Below, piece by piece: positions 1 through 10,556 of a stretch of 64,000 nt of DNA. Every line of letters starts with the position of its first letter. Positions within the stretch are counted from its first letter, which is position 1. The stretch is from Sipunculus nudus (lineage: Eukaryota; Annelida; Sipuncula; Golfingiida; Sipunculidae): assembly GCA_026874595.1 (NCBI GenBank), contig CM049321.1, positions 14,339,479-14,403,478 on the forward strand, written 5' to 3'. The translations under genes were made by a program, and so were the position numbers. The notes beneath the pieces were generated by a model. The model did not search any database. It was not told where the DNA came from and saw only the letters and a list, made by a program, of their open reading frames with translations.

Positions 1-60
1 CACGTTGCAAGGAAACTGTTCCTGAAAAAGGAAACAGAAATATGTATACATCGTAAGTAG

Positions 61-290
61 CAGAAGCGGACCCAAACGGGACTCCATGCAGTGGGTCCGT
101 ATCCCATTTTCAGCCACCGTCAACTTTTTTTCATCGTTAGACAAATTTTGAGGCCCGAAACCCCCGCAACCACCCCACCCCACCCCAGCCCTTTTTTTCT
201 TAAATTGGGACCTTGAAGTAGGTTTTGTCATTAATCCTCCTGGGTTGAACTCTCCCTTTCATAAAGCGAGAAACGTGTTTTTTTTCTCTT
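61..290. repeat. Degenerate copy of poly-C / GGATCC-end repeat
   Basis: The segment starts CAGAAGCGGACCC, has a run of CCCACCCCACCCC near 170-190 and a block 'TCATTAATCCTCCTGGGTTG' at 230-247. The same order (CAGAAGC-GATCC end, poly-C, 'TCATTACTCCTCCTTGGTTG') is seen in the better copy at 17830-18040. Assignment to the same family is inference from this order. Confidence 0.45.
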
Positions 291-1680
291 TTACTGACGA
301 CGCACGTGGGTCAAATCCCTCATTGAAAGCAAGCGTTATTCATATGAACAATAGTCCTTAGTGTTAGAAGTTGAGTGACCACGATGCATGCATTCCGGTG
401 ATTGCCGAAGGCAGTTCGGCTGTGCTGGGTAAAAAAACGGAAAATTCACTCAAAATGATATGTACATTAAAAAAATTATTTATTTTCATGTCGCCTATGA
501 GGGGATAATAACCATTAAAATGATGTATGGCACAGTATTGTACACAACGCGGTTTTAGAGAACATTGCGAACAAACGTGAACCGAATTCCTTTTATAAGT
601 ATTAGATTAGCTTATTTTTAAGCTGTTCCTATTAACACCCGTATATTCAAACAAGGATGCAATAGGCTATCATTTCAGTGCCATTATTATGACGACATGT
701 CTTTGCTCCAGGTGGAAGTTCAACGCGGCCACAATGGCAGCTCCTTTGAAATAAATATATGTACTCACAAAATGTCTAAGCAATGGTCTTTACCTAAATA
801 ATTAGGGTTGATGACATTATAAGAAGAAACCTTGTCACAGGTACAGACTCAACACAGAAAAAGCCATAAAGTTGTCCACATTTGACGAGCACGAAAAAAA
901 AAACACGTCTGCCCAGCTCGGCGACCTTTGACCAGCATTTATTTTAGATAATGGTCTCAGACTACATAATTACCGCCACCGGGATTGTATTCAAAATTTG
1001 CTGTGTACCACAAACTCTATGCCTGGAGCACGTGATCTTGGTCTGGTGATCACGTGCATAAAGGGGCCCCTCATACCAATGAATGGCCCTTGCCCTTGGC
1101 TGGGATGATTGCTTTGCCCCAAATTATATTTATAAAGTGCAACAGAAACATTTTATGATCACTAAGAATACGTTCAAAATATAAGGGTAGGTCCAGATGT
1201 AAATTTTAAACATGTGTGATAACACCGGTGACACCGCAACAAAGAATGAGACCATGATCGCGATCATGCAGTTTTAAAACTTGGAGCTGGATACCACGCT
1301 CCGATTGGTCTGATTACGTCTTTGCTCTCTGTCAACCCTTTTGGTGTAGGCCAGAGAACCTTGCTAAAGATAGCAGCTGTTAACATTTATAAAGGAGGTT
1401 TGGGACGACTGCATTGTACACACAGCCCGAGAGCTAGGGGCGTACCTGGAGGCAGTTAAAGCAAGCTGACATTAGTCAATGAAACAAACTAGGTTTTTTA
1501 ATACACAGGTTCACAAATCTATCTTTATGCAAAGGATACACAAAAATAACCATTGTTCTACAGTCTCCGGGACCATAAAATATGTGAGTGGGCAAAATAT
1601 TTTATCTTTTACCAGTCAAAGCAAAAAAAAAAAAATAATAATAATAAGTGCAATTTTGCTAGCTTGTCCTGAAAATACAA
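291..1680. other. Intergenic DNA, no gene recognised; palindromes and a possible TATA box
   Basis: I see no credible coding exon here. The stretch holds an E-box inverted repeat (1028-1057), a 16-bp perfect palindrome (1253-1268) and a TATAAA sequence at 1388-1393, about 90 bp upstream of a 68-codon ORF (1479-1685). That ORF ends in a run of A and shows no recognisable domain, so I do not call it a gene. Confidence 0.5.
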
Positions 1681-2250
1681 CCTAGGGACCCAGGGGTCTC
1701 AACGCTTAGCTGTATTTGTCTATAAGGATATTTTAAAGGAAATTTTTCAGAATGTGATCTAAACCAACGACCTTTTGACAAAAAAAAGTCTGAGAACTTA
1801 TTATCATTGAATTTACAGTATTTAGATTATTGTAAAAATCTTTTAAAAAAAGTTGGCCCAGTGACCTTGACCTCTGACCAGGTAACCTAAAAATCTACAG
1901 ATTTCTTCCACCTTGGGCAAGTAAGCCATGTGTTAAAGATGGAAACTTTGGGATGAAAAGTTTGATTAACAGTGCATCCACAATCATTTTAAAGATGTAG
2001 CTCCTGTGACCTTCACCTTTGACCTCTGGACCCTGAAAATATTTTTTTTACTTGAGTGGTGGGTCATTTATACAGCCATAATCTTTTTAAATAAGTGAGT
2101 CTTGTGACCTTGACCTTTGGACTAAAAAAATCTTACAGATTCTTTCTTTAGTGGTGGCCATGTGTAAGTCATGTTTAATGCAGCCATTATCTTTTTAAAT
2201 AAGTGAGTCTTGTGACATAGACCTTTGTCCTCATGACCAAACTAGAATAC
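1681..2250 (+). repeat. Dispersed repeat copy A, left part, with TGACCT arrays
   Basis: Starts with a degraded head (GGGACCCAGGGGTCTC, then CTTAGCTG) and contains repeated modules of the form 'TGACCTTGACCTnTGACC' at 1862-1880, 2007-2025 and 2105-2123. The same head and modules recur in copy B at 7376-8575. The matching right part of copy A lies at 3420-3690, so about 1.1 kb of other repeat DNA appears to sit inside it. No coding potential is seen. Confidence 0.75.
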
Positions 2251-2359
2251 GGGTAGTCGACAAGCGACTACGTGTATCCACCAAAAGTAGAGTAGGAGGG
2301 GTAAAGTGAGGCAAGGATTGAGTGGCAAGGGGAAATAGAGTCAGATGTGTTACAAATTA

Positions 2360-3130
2360 GAATAGATGTCTGCCACGTAAACATGATTGTACGTGGCGCA
2401 ACCTGCTATTTGAACGAAAAACTATCCAAGATGTTTACACATGCAAAATTTCAGGTGGAAAAGTCAAACCACTGCCGAGTTATGAGTGATTTTTTTTTTT
2501 CAAACAGCAGACAAACAGATGGACTCTGTGCAAAAATGGTTTCAGGTGGCGCCACCAGTTTCTCGTTTGATAAAGAGCTATGGGAGATAAAAACACATGA
2601 TTCACTTCAGGTACATACGTCCAGTCCGGAGATATCTGCAGCATGAACATGAATTTAGCTGGCGCCACCTGTCATAAAATCAAGAGAGCTATCTAGGATG
2701 TATACGCATGCCAAATTTCAGGTTAATAAGTTGAAAAACTGCTGAGATATGAGTGATTATAACCCAAGGCAGACGAACTGATGGACGCTGTGCAAAAATT
2801 GCTGCAGGTGGCGCCACCATTTTTGTGTATGTTATAGAGCTATGTAAGATCTAAACACATGCAAATTGTCAGGAAGATACGTCAAACCAGTCCGGAGATA
2901 TAAGCATGGATGTCTGCAGCGTGAACGTGAATGTAGGTGGCACACCTGTCATAAAATCAAGAAACTATCTAGGATGTATATGCGTGCCAAATTTCAGGTA
3001 CATGTAATTTGGTCAAACCACTGCAGAGATATGAGTGATTTTAACCAAAGGCAGACGAACAGATGGACGCTGTGCAAAAATTGGCTGCAGGTGGCACCAC
3101 CATTTTTGTGCATGTTATAGAGCTAACCAA
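2360..3130. repeat. About 270-bp degenerate tandem repeat with GGTGGCGCCACC palindromes
   Basis: Related units begin near 2423, 2689 and 2963 with 'CTATC(C/T)A(A/G)GATGT'. Each contains 'AAATTTCAGGT', 'GAGATATGAGTGATT' or a close match, and a 'GTGCAAAAAT...CAGGTGGC-CCACC' block. The 12-bp palindrome GGTGGCGCCACC is perfect at 2545-2556 and 2807-2818. Degenerate forms occur at 3090-3101 and 3719-3730, and an opposite-side form (CTGGCGCCACCTG) near 2659-2671. ORFs here are short and not conserved between units. Confidence 0.7.
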
Positions 3131-3419
3131 GGGCTACATTTGTGTAATTTTTTTTCCTGATTAGTCAAACGAGTCCAAAGATATGTGGGTTAATGATGGT
3201 AAAAAGATGCACAGATGGACGCACTGGAGAGAGGAAAGTTCAAAGGTCAATGTGGAATGGTTAGGCACCAGTTCACATGTGACCCGATAATTGGTGTAAG
3301 TTTCAGAAAAATTGGTCTAGTAGTCTCAGAAGAGTTCTCTGAAAACGAATACGACAGGCGGCGGCTGTGGCGGTGGCGGAACCCAGTCAAAAACAAAGTA
3401 TCCGCAAAACTTTGTTTTG

Positions 3420-3690
3420 ACGGATACAAAAATCTTACAGGTTTTTTCTTTAGTGGTGTCTATGTGTAAGTCATGTTTGAAATCCATATGTCAATCCAAC
3501 CTGGAGTAATCATCTGGAAACAAATTTGTGTGGATGGATGGATGGACAGACAGACAAACAAAGAGACGGACAGGGTGATTACTATGGGCATCCACTTGTG
3601 ATCAATAAACGCACCTAGTTTTAGGACACTAGATGGAATCACAGCAAAGAAACTGGCATGATTGTTGTCATTTTATAGTAAAAATAGAAA
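3420..3690 (+). repeat. Dispersed repeat copy A, right part
   Basis: The run 'AAATCCATATGTCAATCCAACCTGG' type block, then 'CATCTGGAAACAA', a GGATGGACAGACAGAC stretch, 'GGGCATCCACTT' and 'CATGATTGTTGTCATTT', matches copy B at 8360-8570 in the same order. This marks it as the 3' part of the same family. Confidence 0.75.
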
Positions 3691-4699
3691 AATATTCGTA
3701 AAAATACGACAAAATACAGGTGGTGCCACCACTTTTCGGGAACCGACAAAACTTGTCATTGTCAATATTCAAGGCAAGTTTCATGACAATCCATGCACAG
3801 TGACCTAATTTCAGGTTTCCAAGGAGATTTTATTGACCTCCTTGGATGTTCACTTAGAAGTTTCTAGGACCAGCAGTTACGATTTGTGCCCTGCTAACGG
3901 ATCCAGATGGACGACAGAACAGACAAAGCGCCATTCCTATTACTCAGTACGCTCTTTACACAGCGCTTTAACTATAGGCCTAGCACCTATATCGTAAGCG
4001 CTGTTTGTTATGACCTCGTATCCCGAATTGCTACACCAGAGGGGAGCACTGTATTTTTGTCCAATCAGGTGAGACCTTGTGCTGGAAGCCACTGCCAAGC
4101 GAGAAATACACGGAGCCAATCATGTTCATTTCGTTTTGTTTGACAGCTCATCGCCCCGGTAACCATCTGAACAAGCCACAGGCTTGAGAGAATTGCCCCA
4201 GACGTGGTTTGCTTTGGGCCTTGGGCACATAGGATACCGGTCGGTGAGCTGTAATTCAAACCAAACGTAACAACAAAGTCATCGTGCACACCTAGCTGGC
4301 TGGTTTCAGTTCTGCAGACAACAGATACATGGCTACGCTAACACAGCCGTAATGTCATAATCGAATGCATGAATTCAGAGGGAGCAATTAAAATTCGACT
4401 GTAAACTCATCAAAGGGCGCTTCAAGTGCAGCTATGGGCGGAGCCAGGATGCCTGTCGAGTGTTTGTTTATTGGCATCTGATTGGCTGCTTGTCACATCA
4501 TACGCACGTTTTTTTCAGCGGAAAACGAACCGCCATCTGGTGTCTAAATATATCATAAATGGTCAAAGCTGGCAGCGTGAAAATCAGTTGCTTCTTTAGG
4601 AGCGCAAGATTTCTGCTGTCTCGGGAGCGTAATAACTCAGTTGACTTACAGTCAGCTAAAAATTGATTGAAACGGTATATGCATGTATGATCAACCCAA
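3691..4699. other. Intergenic DNA between repeat and zinc-finger gene
   Basis: No exon with recognisable protein similarity was found. The 4430-4660 part is somewhat CpG-richer and carries an inverted CCAAT box (GATTGGCTG, about 4480), which could be a promoter, but no adjoining gene could be tied to it. Confidence 0.4.
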
Positions 4700-4720
4700 A
4701 ATTCAGAATATTTTCATACT

Positions 4721-4726
4721 TTTATT
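4721..4726 (-). promoter_or_regulatory. Possible poly(A) signal of the zinc-finger gene
   Basis: TTTATT on the plus strand reads AATAAA on the minus strand, about 450 bases after the zinc-finger stop codon. It is a consensus hexamer, but the region is AT-rich, so chance occurrence is possible. Confidence 0.35.
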
Positions 4727-5173
4727 AATTCATTTGAGGAATTCTTGCCAAAGCACATTACCAATGACCTTGTCTTCATTTGCAAAGAAAAAAAAATGAT
4801 CCAAGGAAGATGGGAGTGTTGAATCTGTAAAACAAATGTTTTTTGCATGGTCTTACAAATAACCCATTAAACATTGGGACAGAACTGAGGAACTTTGATA
4901 AAGTTTCAGTCGTTTGACAGAGAATGCTTTTGCAACAGACCAAGCTCTCCCACTGGATACACCTGCGTGGTTTCTGATAGGTGACCTTTCGATTCACCCT
5001 TCACAAACACTAATGTGAAATTCCTCAGGATCTGTGGGGAAAATGGCCCCCTTAGGACACACTTGGCATCAATCACGCACTTCAAGAGAACAAAAATAGG
5101 CATTTCTGAGGTGTAGCAATGATTTACTGGCATTATTAATATATATATATGTATATAATACATATAAAACATA

Positions 5174-6670
5174 TTATGAGTCATCAGAATGAGTTTTAAG
5201 ATGATGTTTAAGACTGCTAGCATAATTGAAACATTTTGAGCAGAAATCACACTTGAACGGTCTCTCCCCTGTATGAGTTCTTATATGTGTTTGGAGGTTA
5301 GCTTTCTGTACATAACTTTTGCCACACAGCCCGCACTTGAATGGTTTTTCCACTGAGTGGGTTTTAGTGTGCGTTTTGAGGTTTCCCTTCTGAGAGAAAC
5401 ATTTTCCACATTGTTCACATTTAAAAGGTTTATCACCAGTATGGGTCCTCATGTGTATTTGAAGGTAACATTCTAACGGGAAATATTTCCCACAGTGCTT
5501 ACAGTGAAATCCTTCTTTTTTCAAATGTTTGCTTTTATGCTTTTCGAGTTCATTTTGTACAATAAAGTACTTGTTACAGTATTCACAAATGAACACCTCA
5601 TGCTTGTGAAAAGTCACCATGTGTTCATCCAGATCGTCAGGTTGTATAAACACTTTGTGGCAAAGCTTACACCAGAAATTTCCTTGCGGTGCTGTTGCAA
5701 AATGCGTCCCTGGATCTTCTGTGTCAAGGAAATAACTTCCACTCTGCTTAAGCACTGGTGGATTTTTGTTTGTGTGGACTTGGACGTGCCTGATCAAGTC
5801 TGGAAATAAAGTAAAACATGTACTACATTCTGTGCATCTGAACTTTCTTTGATTTTGCATGATCTGGTTCTCAGTATCTACTGTGGCCTGATTATGTGAC
5901 CTCCTACACTGTTCACATTTAAATGGTTCCCCTGGGGAAGTCACTAAAGTTGGACTTATTTCAGAAGCTGGGATTTTTTTGCAACAAACATCGCAAGTCC
6001 TAAAACTTCCGCTTAAGAGTGCTCTCACTAGAGAAGAGTTTCCTGGTTCAGTGTTCGTCGTTGTGTCACCCTCCTCAACTGGTGAACCAGCTGTATCTAT
6101 TTTGGAAGAGTCAACTTGGTAAGTCAAACTCTCTGTTTCATTGGCATCTGGATGGCATGTTTCTGTTCGCTGTTCATTTCCTCCAGGAACTTCTGTTGCT
6201 ATATACATTGTGATAGTGTTGATCGTATTTGCCTTCACAGGACCAACACTGTTGGCTACATTTGCATATGTTTGATGTATAAAGCTATTTTGTATACTGG
6301 TTGCATTTGCAACACTAGGCTCACCAATATGATCATCGTGACCATCATTACCTTCATATGTAATAGATATTGGATTTGTCATATTAGATGGTGCTGCGGG
6401 TTTTATGCTTTTGTCTAATCGGTTTTCCCATGATGCATCTTCAGACTTTATTTGTAATACCTCACCATCATCATTTGCATCTTTGTATGCCACTGTTGCC
6501 ACGGTAACAGGATCAGCCTCAGCAGGCCCCAACAACCCACATGGTCTAGGGTGTTCTGCATGTACACTGACGACTGTGAATGGAATGCCACTTGTGCTGT
6601 TTGATTTAACTATTTCCATAGCATTCTGGTTTGACTCTGGACCACTTTGGACATCCTCAGGCATCTCCAT
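5174..6670 (-). CDS. C2H2 zinc-finger protein, seven fingers
   Basis: This predicts a 498-residue, probably nuclear, DNA-binding protein. Residues 1 to about 220 are acidic and rich in Ser, Thr, Asn and Glu with no recognised domain. A CxxC...CxxC cluster at about 226-255 may bind metal. Seven C2H2 fingers follow: one near 277-299, then six in closer array from about 333 to 495. The last four are the most canonical, with linkers THTGDKP, THSVEKP and THTGERP. The stop is TAA at 5174-5176. I chose ATG at 6668-6670 because the frame is closed by TGA at 6692-6694, a strong acceptor (CTTTTTAACAG) lies at 6712, and the context GAGATGG is favourable. A longer reading from TTG at 6682 is not needed. 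No KRAB, SCAN, BTB or ZAD domain is visible. The target genes cannot be inferred. Confidence 0.9.
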   Translation of the reverse strand: MEMPEDVQSGPESNQNAMEIVKSNSTSGIPFTVVSVHAEHPRPCGLLGPAEADPVTVATVAYKDANDDGEVLQIKSEDASWENRLDKSIKPAAPSNMTNPISITYEGNDGHDDHIGEPSVANATSIQNSFIHQTYANVANSVGPVKANTINTITMYIATEVPGGNEQRTETCHPDANETESLTYQVDSSKIDTAGSPVEEGDTTTNTEPGNSSLVRALLSGSFRTCDVCCKKIPASEISPTLVTSPGEPFKCEQCRRSHNQATVDTENQIMQNQRKFRCTECSTCFTLFPDLIRHVQVHTNKNPPVLKQSGSYFLDTEDPGTHFATAPQGNFWCKLCHKVFIQPDDLDEHMVTFHKHEVFICEYCNKYFIVQNELEKHKSKHLKKEGFHCKHCGKYFPLECYLQIHMRTHTGDKPFKCEQCGKCFSQKGNLKTHTKTHSVEKPFKCGLCGKSYVQKANLQTHIRTHTGERPFKCDFCSKCFNYASSLKHHLKTHSDDS

Positions 6671-6711
6671 CTCAAGGCCCAAAATAAACAGTCATAAATC
6701 ACCACCACTCC
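6671..6711 (-). other. 5' UTR part of the zinc-finger coding exon
   Basis: On the minus strand a pyrimidine-rich tract ending TTTTTAACAG (6712-6721) is followed by GGAGTGG at 6711. This is a textbook acceptor, so the exon most likely starts at 6711 and the gene has at least one upstream non-coding exon. The leader contains a 7-codon uORF (6672-6695). Confidence 0.65.
6672..6695 (-). promoter_or_regulatory. Seven-codon uORF before the zinc-finger start
   Basis: ATG at 6693-6695 opens the reading M-T-V-Y-F-G-P and stops with TGA at 6672-6674. The main ATG begins at 6670, one base after the uORF ends. Short uORFs commonly lower or condition translation of the main frame; that role here is inference. 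Confidence 0.55.
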
Positions 6712-6894
6712 CTGTTAAAAAGAAGAAAGCAGGGAATCACTCAAACCATAGATAATAAAGACAGTATTGTGAATATCGACACAGGGAGCAAATACTAATC
6801 ATCCCCTGGAGTAAACTTATATCAATAAATTTGTTATTGAGATAATAATTTATACTATCAGTTTATTTATAATATGTGAAAATATATACAAGGG

Positions 6895-7262
6895 AATTCC
6901 TGGCAATATGTGAATCATGCCTAATAATATGAAGGCCAGGTTCTGACAACATTTGAATTATGACAGATAATACAGGACTTTTCTGGCCATCTTTGAAACA
7001 TGGTTGATTCTATGGAAGGCTAGATGCTTGCAACAAGAGTATGATACCCTGGCTGATTTCAGTTGGGTCTTTTGTGACAATATGTGAATCATGAAAGACA
7101 ACATACAAATCATGCTCATATGCGAATCATGGCTATAATATGTGAATTGTGGCTAATCATATGTTGATCATGGCTACCTGTATGAGCATAATGGCTGATA
7201 TATGTGAATCATGGCCGATAATATGTGAATAATGGCCAACAATATGTGAATCATGGTTAATA
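6895..7262. repeat. Degenerate tandem repeat, unit about 20-22 bp (AATATGTGAATCATGGC)
   Basis: Variants of 'AATATGTGAATCATGGCTAAT' recur many times, most densely between 7080 and 7260. Spacing and sequence are irregular. It lies just upstream of the zinc-finger coding exon, in its probable 5' intron. Confidence 0.75.
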
Positions 7263-7375
7263 GTCTATATGTGGAAATGGTTGGAGCTACAACGTCTCTG
7301 TGTATACATACAGGATATGAAATTTAATTCAAGTGTTTTTAGAAAAAATTTGATTCATAACCATTGCATATTTAA

Positions 7376-8575
7376 CAAGGGACCCATGGGTCCTGACGTT
7401 CGGCTGAATTTGTCTATGAGGATCTTTTATGAGTTTTTTTTTTCAAAATTTTAGTGCTGTGACCTTATTATATTATCTTAACCCCTTGACCAAGTGACCT
7501 GATAATCTGAGAACTTACTATCCCTGAACTAACAGTATTAAGATAATCATAACAATCTTTTAAAAGAAGTGGGTCAGATGACCTTGACCTCTGACCAAGA
7601 GTCCAAGACACTTCAAAAATTTAGATTTCTTCCTCTCTTGGCAGGTAAGCCATGTGTGAAAGATGGAATGTTTGGGAAATTTTTTTTTATTTAAAATGCA
7701 TTCACAATTTTTTTAAAGATGTGGACCCTGTAACTTTCACCTCTGACCTAACAACCCCCAAAATCGAAAGGGTTCTTACTTTTGTGGTGGGCCATATAAA
7801 AGTCAAGTCTGAAACCTTTATATATACACCAGAGTTATCCTCCATAAACTAATATGTGAATGGGTGGGCCCTGTGACCTTGACCTTTGACCCTGTCACCC
7901 CAAAGTCAAAATGTATCTTCCCCTATTGGCAGCTGAGAAATGTCTTGAAGATGGAAGGTTTTTGATGAAAAGATTGGCTTTAAATGCATCCACATTCTTT
8001 TAAAAGAAATGGATCCTGTGACCTTAAACCTTTGACCACTAGACCCCAAATATGAAAGGGTTCTAACTTTAGTGATGGACCATTTACAATTCAAGTTTGA
8101 ATTCAAAATGTTAAACCAAAGTGAAGTTATCATCTTGAAACTAATTTGTGGACAGATGGCCCCTGTGACCTTAACCTTTGATCCAAAATTCAAAAAGGTT
8201 ATTTTCCTGTCGACAGTTCCACTATATGTTCAAAATGGGAAGGTTTGGGATAAAGTTTGGCTTAGAATGCATCCACAAACTTTTTAATAAGTGGGTTCTG
8301 TGACCTTGACCCAAAAATCATTAGGGTTCTTGCTTTAGTGGTGGGTCATACATAGGTCTGGTTTGAAATCCATATGTCAATCCAACCTGGAATTATCATC
8401 TGGAAACAATTTTGTGGATGGACAATGGAAAGACAGGACAGCTAAACAGATGGATGGAAAGGATGATTACTATAGGGCATCCACTTTATATCAACAAACG
8501 CACCAGGTTTTGGGACACTAGAAGATGAAGCCATAACTGAGAAACTGACATGATTGCTGTCATTTAATAGTCTAA
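7376..8575 (+). repeat. Dispersed repeat copy B, near full length, with TGACCT arrays
   Basis: Begins CAAGGGACCCATGGGTCC with a 14-bp perfect palindrome at 7380-7393 and runs to the 'CATGATTGCTGTCATTTAAT' tail near 8570. It contains 'TGACCTTGACCTcTGACCA' at 7579-7597 and 'TGACCTTGACCTtTGACCC' at 7874-7892, plus partial modules near 8015, 8166 and 8299. No transposase or RT frame is seen, so it is a non-autonomous element of unknown class. Confidence 0.8.
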
Positions 8576-8576
8576 A

Positions 8577-8612
8577 CAAGGGACCCATGGGTCACGGTGC
8601 TCAGCTGTTATG
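8577..8612 (+). repeat. Repeat head with GACCCATGGGTC palindrome
   Basis: CAAGGGACCCATGGGTCACG followed by GTGCTCAGCTG. Same head as at 7376 and 9420; palindrome at 8582-8593. Confidence 0.75.
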
Positions 8613-9113
8613 ATTGATCACAAAATATGATTTGGAAGGTGGTAGACAAATGCTAGTTTTGTGTGATAATACAAACTGTATTATTAGATCATGGTGTGTA
8701 ACCCAAGTAAAGTAAGATTTGGATAAAATCATGGGATAAAGGGAAGAGGATTGAAATCATTTATATTATCTATATTTGGAGTGCTACTGTCATACAAGTT
8801 TTGACTTGGCTTGATGCTGCAAGTATACATCGTTTTGTCAGTTTTTTTTCATGCAAATTTTATCCTGTGAGTATATATTCAGTTTCAGTCTAACAAAATT
8901 GGTTGAAAATCCAGGATATATAAATTTCACAAATTTAAATAAAGATCATAAGTACCTAGTTTTATGGCTTTAATTTATATTTAAAAAATAAAACTATTAT
9001 ATTCACTTTTGAATACTTTCATATCAATCTACACACTAACATAGCAAGAGTCTTATGAAATTTATTAACATTAAAGACATCTTTTTTTTTTCAATACACG
9101 TATCAGAAAAAAA

Positions 9114-9148
9114 CAAAGGACCCATGGGTCACATCCCTCAGCTGAATT
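9114..9148 (+). repeat. Repeat head with GACCCATGGGTC palindrome
   Basis: AAAGGACCCATGGGTCACAT followed by CCCTCAGCTGAA; palindrome at 9119-9130. Confidence 0.7.
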
Positions 9149-9418
9149 TTGGAAAATATTAGTAACTGCAAAATATTTTTATTCCTTTTTGTGTTTCATG
9201 TATATCATCATTAGAAAAGCTATGAGAAAATGGCCCTGCTAAAATGAAACTCTGTAAATGATAGAATAACGGACATGAGCTAAACCATTTAGTGATACAC
9301 CAAGGGAACAAATAGGCCTATCGCCTAAGTGTTATATAAAAGTAACATTTCATAAACAAATAATTTGTTAAGTTAATTAAGTTTTCAAATGTTAAATATA
9401 TGGCCACATGAGTTAACA

Positions 9419-9456
9419 ACAAGGGACCCATGGGTCATGGCGCTCAGCTGATCGTG
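9419..9456 (+). repeat. Repeat head with GACCCATGGGTC palindrome
   Basis: ACAAGGGACCCATGGGTCAT then GGCGCTCAGCTGATCG; palindrome at 9425-9436. Its internal GCTCAGCTGA is the reverse complement of the TCAGCTGAGC tail seen at 12587 and 12811. Confidence 0.75.
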
Positions 9457-10425
9457 ATTGGACTATAAATGTTTCTCCACTGTGATACTATATCGAGTCG
9501 ATAAAGCTGATGAATATCATGGATATGTTGGGCTATTATAAAGGAATGTAATGTAATATGTGAGTAAATGATAAATGAAATTACCTGACTGATGGATTAA
9601 TAGAGTCAAATATAGTGGTTTATTTTTTATTTATTTAGGAGGGGTTGAAAATTGTGATATATTTGAGCAAATATGAATGCAATGACAGCAGTAATAAGCA
9701 GTAGTAGAATGATGATAAGGCTATTTGTTGAAGGATCTAAAGTGTTTGGTAGTCTGCAAGCTTTCAATTTGACAGATATGATGTTATGATTAACTATGCT
9801 GATGAAGTGATTTATGAATTTGTGACTGTATGACACAATATCTCTTTAGTCTTGACAAGGAACATTATTGTGATGCCCACTATGTCTACATATTACACAA
9901 TATTGACACAATTTCTGGCATGTACATAGGTACCTATGGACGAATAGTTATACAAAATATTAAAGTATGAATATAACTGATTCATCTTGTTCTTGCTTAC
10001 TGAGGCTGACTTTGGGATGGGGTTCGGAGAAGGGAGAAGGGAGGGAAGCACAAAGGTGGATGTAGAAATATTCTATTGTAATGTTTTTCATTTATATAAG
10101 AATATGAAAAGCTAAGAGGAAAGGGGCCCTCCTACTTGTTTATTGTAAAGTTCTAAATATTTGATTGCAAACTAATACTCTGACAAGACTGTCATGAAGA
10201 AAAACAGTAAAAGTTTTGAGATACTGTGATGCATATGAAAATTTACAGATGGACAGGCAAGTGGACAGAATGGACTAATACCTTTATTTCACTTTCAAGG
10301 GAATAATGAATTTAAGTTTATATATAATCCTATTTTTTAAGCATATCCACTTTTTCCATTAAGAAGTTTTTATCTGAATCATTTTTTTATATACAGGTTT
10401 TATCAATTTTTAATTAAAAAAACCT
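9457..10425. other. AT-rich DNA, nothing recognised
   Basis: Short ORFs only, none with a recognisable motif. Probably intron of the zinc-finger transcript if the donor near 13279 is its 5' exon; otherwise intergenic. Confidence 0.45.
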
Positions 10426-10556
10426 GAAAATATAAGTTAAAATATTAGAATTGTTGCAAAAGTTGCAATCATTATATATACAGAGTAAAAAACTGAAACT
10501 ATAAGTTAAAATATTAGAATTGTTGCAAAAGTTGCAATCATCATATATCCAGAGTG
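10426..10556. repeat. Two-copy tandem duplication, unit about 70 bp
   Basis: The block 'ATAAGTTAAAATATTAGAAT' followed by 'TGTTGCAAAAGTTGCAATCAT' appears at about 10433 and again at about 10502 with very few differences, so the duplication is recent. Confidence 0.85.

Noticed and set aside
1479-1685. 68-codon ORF downstream of TATAAA at 1388
   Set aside because: No domain or signal, ends in a poly-A stretch and at a repeat boundary; support too weak for a gene call.
6671-6682. Zinc-finger start at TTG 6682 (four extra residues)
   Set aside because: A non-ATG start is not needed; ATG at 6668-6670 has good context and follows the in-frame stop at 6692-6694.
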